A program made the position numbers and the translations under genes. A stretch of 10,468 nt of DNA from Tannerella sp. (lineage in GTDB: Bacteria > Bacteroidota > Bacteroidia > Bacteroidales > Tannerellaceae), in the NCBI GenBank assembly GCA_031289445.1, contig JAITPL010000004.1, positions 1 through 10,468 on the forward strand. The letters are read 5' to 3'. Positions 5,439 through 10,468 of this stretch are shown piece by piece. A model generated the notes under the pieces. That model was not told the origin of the DNA. It saw only the letters and a list, made by a program, of their open reading frames with translations, and did not search any database. Positions within the stretch are counted from its first letter, which is position 1, and every line of letters begins with the position of its first letter.

Positions 5439-6752
5439 TTAGGAGTTCATAAGGAAAGACTTGAATGAATTGAACTCTTTGGATAGAGGGATGCTGTGCT
5501 TCTCGCCACGCATGAAAGATTGTAGCTTGAGCGGTATCTCAATGTCGGAGCCGAGTATGCCGTCAACGGTTTCCTTGAACTTTGCGGGATGGGCGGTCTC
5601 AAGAAACAGACCTGTCTCCGAAGGACTTAGTCCGTAGTCGGCCAAAGCCTGATAACCACAAGCGCCGTGCGGGTCGAGCAGGTAGTTGTGCGCGGCATAA
5701 ACACTGCGAATGGTTGTAGCTATCTGCTGATTGTCATATCTGCTGCCCGAAATACAGGCGGAGATTTGAGAATGATTCTTGTAGAAGATGTCGAGAATAC
5801 GCGCAAAGTTACTCGGATCGCCGACATCCATAGCGTTGGCATAAGTCTCAACTGAGGGGCGAGGCGTATATTGACCGGTTTGCAGATAATCAAGAAACAC
5901 ATCGTTACTGTTGTTGGCTGCAATGAAACCACTGACAGGCAGACCTATCTTCCAAGCTAAAAGTCCGGCTGTCAGATTGCCGAAATTACCGCTCGGTACG
6001 CTTAGTACAAGTTCGTTGGCGCGACCGGCCTTATCCAACTGCGCGTAGGCATTGAAATAGTAGAACGACTGCGGCAGAAGACGGACTACATTGATGGAGT
6101 TGGCCGATGTGAGCTGCAGGCGACGGTTCAGTTCCTCGTCCACAAAAGCGGCTTTGACTAAGGCCTGACAGTCGTCAAACGTGCCGTCAATCTCAAGCGC
6201 CGTGATGTTGCGGCCAAGCGTTGTAAACTGACTTTCCTGTATAGGACTGACTTTCCCCTTAGGATAAAGTACGAAGACATTGACGCCTTCGACGCCAAGA
6301 AAACCGTTAGCCACAGCGCCGCCGGTATCACCCGAAGTGGCTACCAGCACGTTCACTTCTTTGTCCAGTCCACGGCGGAGTATAAAATAACTCAACATCC
6401 GCGCCATGAAACGAGCGCCTACATCCTTGAATGCAAGCGTAGGGCCGTGAAACAGTTCGAGGCTGTAGATATTATCGTGGACTTGGACAACAGGAGTATC
6501 AAACGACAGCGTATCGCTGACAATATCCGTAAGCGCCTGACTGTCCATATCGTCGCCAAAGAAAAATTGAGCGACGGTATCGGCTATCTCGTGAAAGCTC
6601 ATATCTTTCATCTGTGCAATATCCTGACAATCAATCTCGTCGAATATTTCAGGCATATACAGACCTTTATCCGCCGCCAGACTTCGTATCACAACGTCTC
6701 CCAACTTAGCCGTTGCCATTCCGGGTCCTCTATTTGTACTGTAATATCTCAT
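5439..6752 (-). CDS. thrC: threonine synthase
   Basis: PLP enzyme that converts O-phosphohomoserine to threonine, the last step of the pathway. From the chosen start it has 437 residues, matching the long (E. coli-like) class. It starts MRYYSTNRGPGMATAKLGDVV, the normal N-terminus, so the 26-codon extension to 6830 is unlikely. K109 in GPTLAFKDVGARF is the PLP lysine. SGDTGGAV (140-147) and PSGNFGNLTAG (253-263) bind the cofactor phosphate. ETAHPAKFKE near the C-terminus is also conserved. It follows thrA after 168 bp that hold dispersed repeats but no gene. No homoserine kinase lies between them, unlike the thrA-kinase-thrC order I know from many Bacteroidales. Confidence 0.96.
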   Translation of the reverse strand: MRYYSTNRGPGMATAKLGDVVIRSLAADKGLYMPEIFDEIDCQDIAQMKDMSFHEIADTVAQFFFGDDMDSQALTDIVSDTLSFDTPVVQVHDNIYSLELFHGPTLAFKDVGARFMARMLSYFILRRGLDKEVNVLVATSGDTGGAVANGFLGVEGVNVFVLYPKGKVSPIQESQFTTLGRNITALEIDGTFDDCQALVKAAFVDEELNRRLQLTSANSINVVRLLPQSFYYFNAYAQLDKAGRANELVLSVPSGNFGNLTAGLLAWKIGLPVSGFIAANNSNDVFLDYLQTGQYTPRPSVETYANAMDVGDPSNFARILDIFYKNHSQISACISGSRYDNQQIATTIRSVYAAHNYLLDPHGACGYQALADYGLSPSETGLFLETAHPAKFKETVDGILGSDIEIPLKLQSFMRGEKHSIPLSKEFNSFKSFLMNS

Positions 6753-6773
6753 TATCTTGTTTTTTGAATTTGT

Positions 6774-6860
6774 ATTCTTTTTATTGATCTGCAACCCCGA
6801 TGTTTGTTTTGCGGGGTCGTACATCATCATTTCTATTGATATGTATCCCTTAACAGGATG
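6774..6860 (+). repeat. TTCTATTGATATG repeat copy 4 with a diverged neighbour
   Basis: The exact 13-mer sits at 6831-6843 and is followed by the imperfect palindrome ATCCCTTAACAGGAT. Just before it, TTTTATTGATCTG (6779-6791) differs from the 13-mer at two positions and is followed by ACCCCG (6794-6799) and CGGGGT (6812-6817), a 6-bp stem with a 12-nt loop. Together they look like two adjacent members of the family seen at 3480-3675. They lie in the thrA-thrC spacer, so any thrA-thrC transcript carries them in antisense orientation. Confidence 0.6.
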
Positions 6861-6871
6861 AATTATTTTGA

Positions 6872-6920
6872 ATTTCTGATTTCTACTTTCTAACTTCTAC
6901 CTTCTTTCTACCTTCTACCT
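6872..6920 (+). repeat. TTCTA-rich heptamer tract after thrA
   Basis: A pyrimidine-rich run built of TTTCTAC, TTCTAAC, TTCTACC and related units ends exactly at the thrA stop codon. Its end, CTACCTTTATCTTATG, resembles the tract ahead of the PH-like gene (CTAACTTTATTTTATG), but here no plus-strand gene follows the ATG. Confidence 0.5.
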
Positions 6921-9362
6921 TTATCTTATGTTTGCTATTGAGATTATGTCGGCAAAGACGCCTGCGGCGGTAACGTCGGCTCCTGCGCCGTAGCCCTTGA
7001 TAATCATTGGATAATCATGATAGCGTTCGGTCGAAATCATGATGATATTGTTACTGCCTTCGAGTTCGTAGAATGGATGCGGACTGACCACTTCTATCAG
7101 CCCTAATTCACAGACGCCGTTATCCATCTGAGCGACCAGGCGCAGACGTTTGCCCTGAGCGGCCAACTGTTTGCGTTTCGTTTCAAACTCGGCGTCAAGT
7201 TCGTGTATCGACGCCCAGAAATCCTCTATCGTGCCGTCGAAATATTTCTGCGGTATGAAATGATTGGTTTTGACGTCCTGCTGCTCTATGCTATAACCCG
7301 CTTCACGAGCGAGAATGACGAGTTTGCGAATGACATCCTTACCGCTGAGGTCGATGCGCGGGTCAGGCTCGGCATATTTGGCGTCAACTGCCATGCGAAT
7401 AGCCTGACTGAGAGGTATTTCCTCGCTTATCGTATTGAAAATAAAATTAAGCGTTCCCGAAAGCACAGCTTCGAGCCGCAGTATGTGGTCGCCGCTGTTT
7501 ATCAGGTCGTTCATAGTGTTGATGATAGGCAAACCGGCCCCTACGTTGGTCTCGAAAAGAAACTTGATACCCCGTTTGCGAGCCGTTTCCTTGAGTTGAA
7601 GATAGTTTTCGTAAGACGAGGAAGCCACAATCTTGTTAGCCGCCACTATCGAGATGCTTTTATTGAGCAAGGTTTCGTACATGCCGGCAATCTTCTCGCT
7701 CGAAGTGCAGTCAACGAAGACCGAGTTAAAGATATTCATCTTGATTATCTCGTCGCGCAGAATTGTCGGCGACGACTCGATACCTTTGGTCTTGAGGTCG
7801 CTAAGGTAAGTGTCGAGGTCAAGCCCCTCGCGACGCATCAGTAAGAGTTTGGAGTTGGCAATAGCCACTACATTGAGTTTGACGCCGTTCTGCTTCATCA
7901 GTTTCTGCTGCTGAAGTTTGATTTGTTCGAGCAGATGCCCGCCGACCGTCCCGATGCCCACAATAAAGAGGTTAAACATCTTGTATTCGGACAAAAAGAA
8001 CGAATCATGAATGGAGTTAAGCGCCTTACGCAGAAATTCGAGTTTTATGACAAAGGAAATATTAGTCTCGGAAGCGCCTTGTGCACAGGCAATTACACTT
8101 ATACCGGCACGTCCGAGCGTACCGAAAAGTTTGCCTGCAATACCGGGCGTCCGCTTCATATTCTCGCCAACGATAGCCACCGTTGCAAGGTCTTTCTCGG
8201 CTACCATGTCGTCAATCTCGCCGCGTTCGCGTTCGGCCGCAAACTCATCGTTGAGCACTTGCACTGCCAAGTCTGCATCTGCGTTCTTGACTGCAAAGGT
8301 AGTATTGTTTTCGGAACTTGCCTGCGAGACCATAAAAACGCTTATACCATTATGTGCAAGTGCGCGGAATATCCTGTAATTCACGCCGATAACGCCTACC
8401 ATACCAAGTCCCCGCACGGTAACCAGACAGGTATCGTTGATAGACGAAATACCTTTGATGATGGCCTTGTTTGCGTCGGTAGCGAAGACGTCTTTGGTGA
8501 TATAGGTTCCGGGCGCTTGGGGATTGAATGTGTTAAGCACCCGGATGGAAATATTTTTGTGGAATGCCGGATAGATAGTTGGCGGATAGATAACTTTGGC
8601 GCCGAAATTGCACAGTTCCATAGCCTCTGTAAACGACAGATGCTCAATAACATACGCCGAGTTGATTATACGCGGGTCGGCGGTCATAAATCCATCAACA
8701 TCAGTCCAAATCTCCAACATCGAAGCGTCCAGTGCGGCGGCAAGTATAGAAGCTGTGTAGTCCGAGCCTCCGCGTCCAAGGTTTGTTACCTCGTCATTAT
8801 CAAGGCTGGACGATATAAAGCCGGGCACTAACGCTACCTTGGGAAGAGAGGCAAAAGTCTCTTTTATCAAGCTGTTAGTATGCTCAAAATCAACGACATG
8901 CTTGCTGAACTGCCGGTGTGTTTTGATAAACTTGCGGGCGTCATAAAGGACGGCGTCCTTGATAACGTTGGCGACGATAAACGACGACAGCCTCTCGCCG
9001 TAGCTGACGATGGTGTCGGAAGTCTTGGCCGAGAGGTCTTTGATAAGGAAGACCCCGCGAAAAATGTTTTCAAGCTCATCGAGAGTGCTCATCACTTCCG
9101 ACATCACCGAGGCCTGTATGGAAGCGGGAATAACGCCCTCTATCACCGTTTTGTGACGCTCTACAATTGCATCAAACTCGGACTTGTAGGCTCTGTCGCC
9201 TGTCGAAGCCAGCTTGGAGGTATGCAACAACGTATCGGTTATGCCGCCAAGCGCCGACACAACGACAATCACAGGTTCGCCAATAGCCTCAACTATCTTT
9301 TTTACGCTCAATATACTTTCTGCGGTACCTACGGACGTCCCGCCAAATTTCAATACTTTCAT
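6921..9362 (-). CDS. thrA: bifunctional aspartokinase / homoserine dehydrogenase
   Basis: An 813-residue fusion catalysing aspartate phosphorylation and reduction of aspartate semialdehyde to homoserine. Aspartokinase, about 1-290: MKVLKFGGTSVG (ATP/aspartate site), TSDTIVSYGERLSS (115-127), NLGRGGSDYTAS (194-205), EIWTDVDGFMTADPR (217-231). Tandem ACT regulatory domains, about 305-450: VRGLGMVGVIGV and GIAGKLFGTLGRAGISVIACAQGASETNISFVI, which carry the residues expected for threonine feedback. Homoserine dehydrogenase, about 462-813: NLFIVGIGTVGG (NAD(P) site), ETNVGAGLPI (604-613), LSGTLNFIFN (634-643), YAEPDPRIDLSGKDVIRK (663-680) with the catalytic lysine and aspartates. Length matches E. 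coli ThrA (820). Its leader holds a promoter box and short frames. Confidence 0.97.
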   Translation of the reverse strand: MKVLKFGGTSVGTAESILSVKKIVEAIGEPVIVVVSALGGITDTLLHTSKLASTGDRAYKSEFDAIVERHKTVIEGVIPASIQASVMSEVMSTLDELENIFRGVFLIKDLSAKTSDTIVSYGERLSSFIVANVIKDAVLYDARKFIKTHRQFSKHVVDFEHTNSLIKETFASLPKVALVPGFISSSLDNDEVTNLGRGGSDYTASILAAALDASMLEIWTDVDGFMTADPRIINSAYVIEHLSFTEAMELCNFGAKVIYPPTIYPAFHKNISIRVLNTFNPQAPGTYITKDVFATDANKAIIKGISSINDTCLVTVRGLGMVGVIGVNYRIFRALAHNGISVFMVSQASSENNTTFAVKNADADLAVQVLNDEFAAERERGEIDDMVAEKDLATVAIVGENMKRTPGIAGKLFGTLGRAGISVIACAQGASETNISFVIKLEFLRKALNSIHDSFFLSEYKMFNLFIVGIGTVGGHLLEQIKLQQQKLMKQNGVKLNVVAIANSKLLLMRREGLDLDTYLSDLKTKGIESSPTILRDEIIKMNIFNSVFVDCTSSEKIAGMYETLLNKSISIVAANKIVASSSYENYLQLKETARKRGIKFLFETNVGAGLPIINTMNDLINSGDHILRLEAVLSGTLNFIFNTISEEIPLSQAIRMAVDAKYAEPDPRIDLSGKDVIRKLVILAREAGYSIEQQDVKTNHFIPQKYFDGTIEDFWASIHELDAEFETKRKQLAAQGKRLRLVAQMDNGVCELGLIEVVSPHPFYELEGSNNIIMISTERYHDYPMIIKGYGAGADVTAAGVFADIISIANIR

Positions 9363-9376
9363 ACGTATATTTATAT

Positions 9377-9444
9377 TTACTTTTTAAAGGTCGTTAAAAC
9401 CCGCTTCATGCTCTTGAGTACAAGTTTTTGCGTGCCGGTTTCAT
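9377..9444 (-). promoter_or_regulatory. 5' leader element copy B ahead of thrA, with two overlapping short frames
   Basis: Minus-strand 9444-9404 matches copy A (2300-2262), including the identical CTCAAGAGCATGAAG except that a TAC/CC difference lies just before it. The ATG at 9444, 23 nt below the TATCTTTG box, opens a 12-residue frame, MKPARKNLYSRA, whose TGA overlaps the ATG (9409) of a second frame, MKRVLTTFKK, ending at TAA 9379-9377. The second frame has adjacent Thr codons ACG ACC and stops 14 nt before the thrA start. A CTTG-TACT-CAAG inverted repeat lies within the block. A threonine-sensing leader peptide is an inference: no terminator hairpin with T-run is visible before thrA. Confidence 0.5.
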
Positions 9445-9467
9445 TAACCTTGTCTTAAAACAAGCTG

Positions 9468-9475
9468 CAAAGATA
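9468..9475 (-). promoter_or_regulatory. promoter -7 box of thrA
   Basis: On the minus strand the sequence is TATCTTTG, matching TAnnTTTG. Predicted transcription start is about 9460, giving a leader of about 100 nt. I find no clear TTTG element 19-21 bp upstream. The identical octamer occupies the same place before the DUF5106 gene. Confidence 0.6.
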
Positions 9476-9498
9476 CAAAAGAATTATGAATTAAGGGA

Positions 9499-9693
9499 AT
9501 GTTTGCGGGTTTAGAGTCCGAGAACTTCGATGAACGGATAGCGCAAAAAATCTTTCATGCCGAGATTGTCGCGGACAACGAAGCCGTCGCCCGCGAAATC
9601 AAAAGCCCGCGAAACCGTCGCCTTCGAAACCAAAGCCTACAAAAAAAATCTCGGTCATTGCCGAGTTTACCGAAAATGACGGAAATGACGTAA
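9499..9693 (+). pseudogene. possible decayed reading frame, unidentified
   Basis: A 64-codon frame begins MFAGLESENFDERIAQKIFH and continues with an Ala/Glu/Lys-rich stretch, then becomes Arg/Ser-rich as if out of frame. Two similar blocks (9583-9607 and 9614-9637, GCCGTCGCC...GAAA...AAAGCC) are 31 bp apart. Dropping one A from the run at 9601-9604 would continue the acidic-basic helix (AREIKARETVAFETKAY). Dropping one A from the 8-A run at 9641-9648 would then give KKISVIAEFTENDGNDVM before a TAG. This pattern suits a gene broken at homopolymer runs, or a sequencing artefact. I do not recognise the family, and it may be non-coding. Confidence 0.3.
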
Positions 9694-9817
9694 TGTAGAA
9701 GTTCATCGAACACAACTACAACCGACGTGAAACATATTGTTGCCGATGAACTCAAAACGGATTGCCGAAGGCTCGGACTTGCTGCGCTTGATTAAGAAGG
9801 AATAGGGCAAGAGCAAA

Positions 9818-9844
9818 AAAGAACCGTTTTGAATGGCTCTTTTT
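9818..9844. terminator. AT-flanked hairpin, likely terminator
   Basis: AAAAGAACC (9818-9826) pairs with GGCTCTTTT (9836-9844) with one mismatch across a 9-nt loop. An alternative AAGAGC/GCTCTT pairing (9810-9815 with 9837-9842) shares the right arm. A-run, GC stem, T-run is the usual bidirectional terminator shape in Bacteroidota. It would close the decayed frame at 9499-9693 or transcription entering from the right. Confidence 0.45.
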
Positions 9845-9845
9845 G

Positions 9846-9879
9846 GTTTCTATGTGGATTTATGTCGTTTCTATGTGGA
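9846..9879. repeat. direct repeat GTTTCTATGTGGA, two copies
   Basis: The 13-mer occurs at 9846-9858 and 9867-9879, spaced 21 bp start to start. It lies between the terminator-like hairpin and the hairpin-rich island. A 21-bp spacing equals two helical turns, compatible with a protein-binding site, but there is no further evidence. Confidence 0.5.
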
Positions 9880-9889
9880 ATTGAATTTG

Positions 9890-10038
9890 TTTTGGCGAAA
9901 ATTTGCCCTTATTTGGCGAATTGAAATTACTGCTTATCCCTTTGGGTCAAGTGAAATGCCTGAAAGGCAGGACTGTCCGGCATTTGAAATTTGGCGAAAT
10001 TAAAAGTCCTGCCTTTCGGGCAACTATACTATTGTTGC
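9890..10038. repeat. left part of hairpin-rich island: GGCGAA repeats and long inverted repeat
   Basis: TTTGGCGAA occurs at 9891, 9912 and 9990. The 14-mer GGCGAATTGAAATT at 9915-9928 recurs exactly at 10247-10260. A 16-bp inverted repeat with one mismatch joins 9959-9974 (CCTGAAAGGCAGGACT) and 10005-10020 (AGTCCTGCCTTTCGGG); inside it AAATGCC/GGCATTT and GGAC/GTCC offer alternative stems. GCAAC (10020-10024) and GTTGC (10034-10038) form a further hairpin. I see no coding frame here. Confidence 0.75.
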
Positions 10039-10039
10039 T

Positions 10040-10090
10040 ATAACCGCAGAGTCAGCTGTTCCGATTTATCGGAATAAACTCTGCGGTTAT
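10040..10090. repeat. strong two-stem palindrome
   Basis: ATAACCGCAGAGT (10040-10052) and ACTCTGCGGTTAT (10078-10090) form a perfect 13-bp stem. Inside it TTCCGAT (10059-10065) and ATCGGAA (10068-10074) form a second perfect 7-bp stem with a 2-nt loop. The internal loop is CAGCTG on one side and TAA on the other. No T-run follows, so it is not a standard terminator. A smaller GTCCT/AGGAC hairpin follows at 10099-10112. Confidence 0.8.
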
Positions 10091-10150
10091 GAAAATCAGT
10101 CCTTATCAGGACAAAGAAATACTTGTTTACTTGGCCGAAGGGAATAAGCA

Positions 10151-10350
10151 ATTTGAAATTTCACACCAACAATCTAACAATAAGGATATTAGATTGTTCT
10201 ATGGATTTCCGAAATCAATTCTTATGGCGAATCCAGACATTCTTATGGCGAATTGAAATTTCACGTCAACAATCTAACAATAAGGATATTAGATTGTTTT
10301 ATAAGTTTCCAAAATCAATTCTTATGGCGAATTTAGGTGTTCTTATGGCG
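10151..10350. repeat. 100-bp tandem duplication with conserved stem-loop
   Basis: Units 10151-10250 and 10251-10350 align without gaps at 87 of 100 positions, and a third copy starts at 10351 (AATTGAAA) before diverging. Twelve of 13 differences are transitions. Each unit has a perfect 10-bp stem, AACAATCTAA/TTAGATTGTT, with an 11-nt loop (10168-10198 and 10268-10298); stem and loop are identical in both copies. Each unit also has two TTATGGCGAA motifs, 21 bp apart. The period is not a multiple of three, so the 77-codon frame across it is not credible as a gene. Confidence 0.9.
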
Positions 10351-10403
10351 AATTGAAAAATAGGATTAGGCGCATAGGTCGCTGTTAATTTAGAATAAAG
10401 TGC

Positions 10404-10411
10404 TACCTTTG
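10404..10411 (+). promoter_or_regulatory. promoter -7 box close to a start codon
   Basis: TACCTTTG fits TAnnTTTG. The ATG at 10416 is only 4 bp downstream, so transcription would begin at or near the A of the start codon, implying a leaderless message or a start further in. No convincing -33 TTTG is visible. Confidence 0.5.
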
Positions 10412-10415
10412 TGGC

Positions 10416-10468
10416 ATGGAAAGCAGAGATAAATTTACAAGTGTGAACTCAATAAAGTTTAACAGGTA
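10416..10468 (+). CDS. start of a truncated gene, possibly IS1595-type transposase
   Basis: Seventeen codons are visible: MESRDKFTSVNSIKFNR, then the window ends. The F-x-S-x-N-x-I-x-F pattern resembles the first residues of Bacteroidota IS1595-family transposases as I remember them, and the nearby promoter box is typical of insertion sequences. Too little is present to be sure, and no terminal inverted repeat can be tested because the other end is outside. It could equally be an unrelated gene. Confidence 0.35.
   Translation, partial: MESRDKFTSVNSIKFNR

Noticed and set aside
6794..6817. Terminator between thrA and thrC
   Set aside because: The ACCCCG/CGGGGT stem is 6 bp with a 12-nt loop and lacks a T-run directly after the stem on the minus strand; it fits better as part of the dispersed repeat.
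6753..6830. 26-codon N-terminal extension of threonine synthase
   Set aside because: The extension covers a dispersed repeat and hairpin, while MRYYSTNRGP is the normal N-terminus of the family.
7203..7844. 213-codon open frame on the plus strand
   Set aside because: Antisense to the homoserine dehydrogenase part of thrA, with no promoter or recognisable domain.
7923..8831. 302-codon open frame on the plus strand
   Set aside because: It lies wholly antisense to thrA; the composition (Cys/His/Arg-rich, no domain) is that of a shadow frame.
10151..10350. CRISPR array
   Set aside because: Only two adjoining 100-bp units, with no short repeats separated by unique spacers and no cas gene.
10123..10356. 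77-codon plus-strand frame across the 100-bp repeats
   Set aside because: The period of 100 shifts the frame between units, so the two copies encode different peptides, and structure is better conserved than coding.

Overview
The window looks like chromosomal DNA from a member of the Bacteroidota, most likely Bacteroidales. The evidence is the fused aspartokinase/homoserine dehydrogenase, a DUF151 nuclease with a C-terminal UVR motif, a DUF5106-type thioredoxin-like exported protein, AT-rich start regions with little Shine-Dalgarno signal, and promoters of the Bacteroidota type (TTTG, about 20 bp, TAnnTTTG). The species cannot be named from the sequence.

Layout. (1) 1-2332, minus strand: a compact cluster read as DUF5106 thioredoxin-like protein, DUF151/UVR nuclease, then rsmE, which runs off the left edge; the gaps are 4 and 6 bp. 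(2) 2351-4479, plus strand, divergent from region 1: an SPFH membrane protein, a two-helix membrane protein with a PH-like domain, and a 54-residue ribbon-helix-helix protein. The last two overlap at ATGA. A 459-bp spacer full of small palindromic repeats separates the SPFH gene from the other two. (3) 4450-9475, minus strand: thrA, thrC and trpA, with spacers of 168 and 206 bp filled with repeats. The end of trpA overlaps the end of the ribbon-helix-helix gene convergently. (4) 9476-10415: no convincing intact gene. It holds a possible decayed reading frame, a terminator-like hairpin and a dense island of inverted repeats, including an exact-period 100-bp tandem duplication. (5) 10404-10468: a promoter placed directly at the start of a truncated reading frame that may be a transposase.

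How the genes work together. ThrA (first and third steps from aspartate) and ThrC (last step) bracket threonine synthesis, but no homoserine kinase gene lies between them and none is in the window. TrpA stands alone without trpB. RsmE modifies 16S rRNA. The SPFH, PH-like and ribbon-helix-helix genes look like one conserved membrane-associated unit of unknown role.

The most unusual signal is a paralogous 5' leader shared by thrA and the DUF5106 gene. In both, a TATCTTTG box is followed 23-24 nt later by a short reading frame containing the same 15-nt block CTCAAGAGCATGAAG, and then by a near-identical start context (TATRCGTATGAAA). In the thrA copy a second small frame, MKRVLTTFKK, carries two adjacent Thr codons. 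The second signal is the hairpin-rich island at about 9890-10360.
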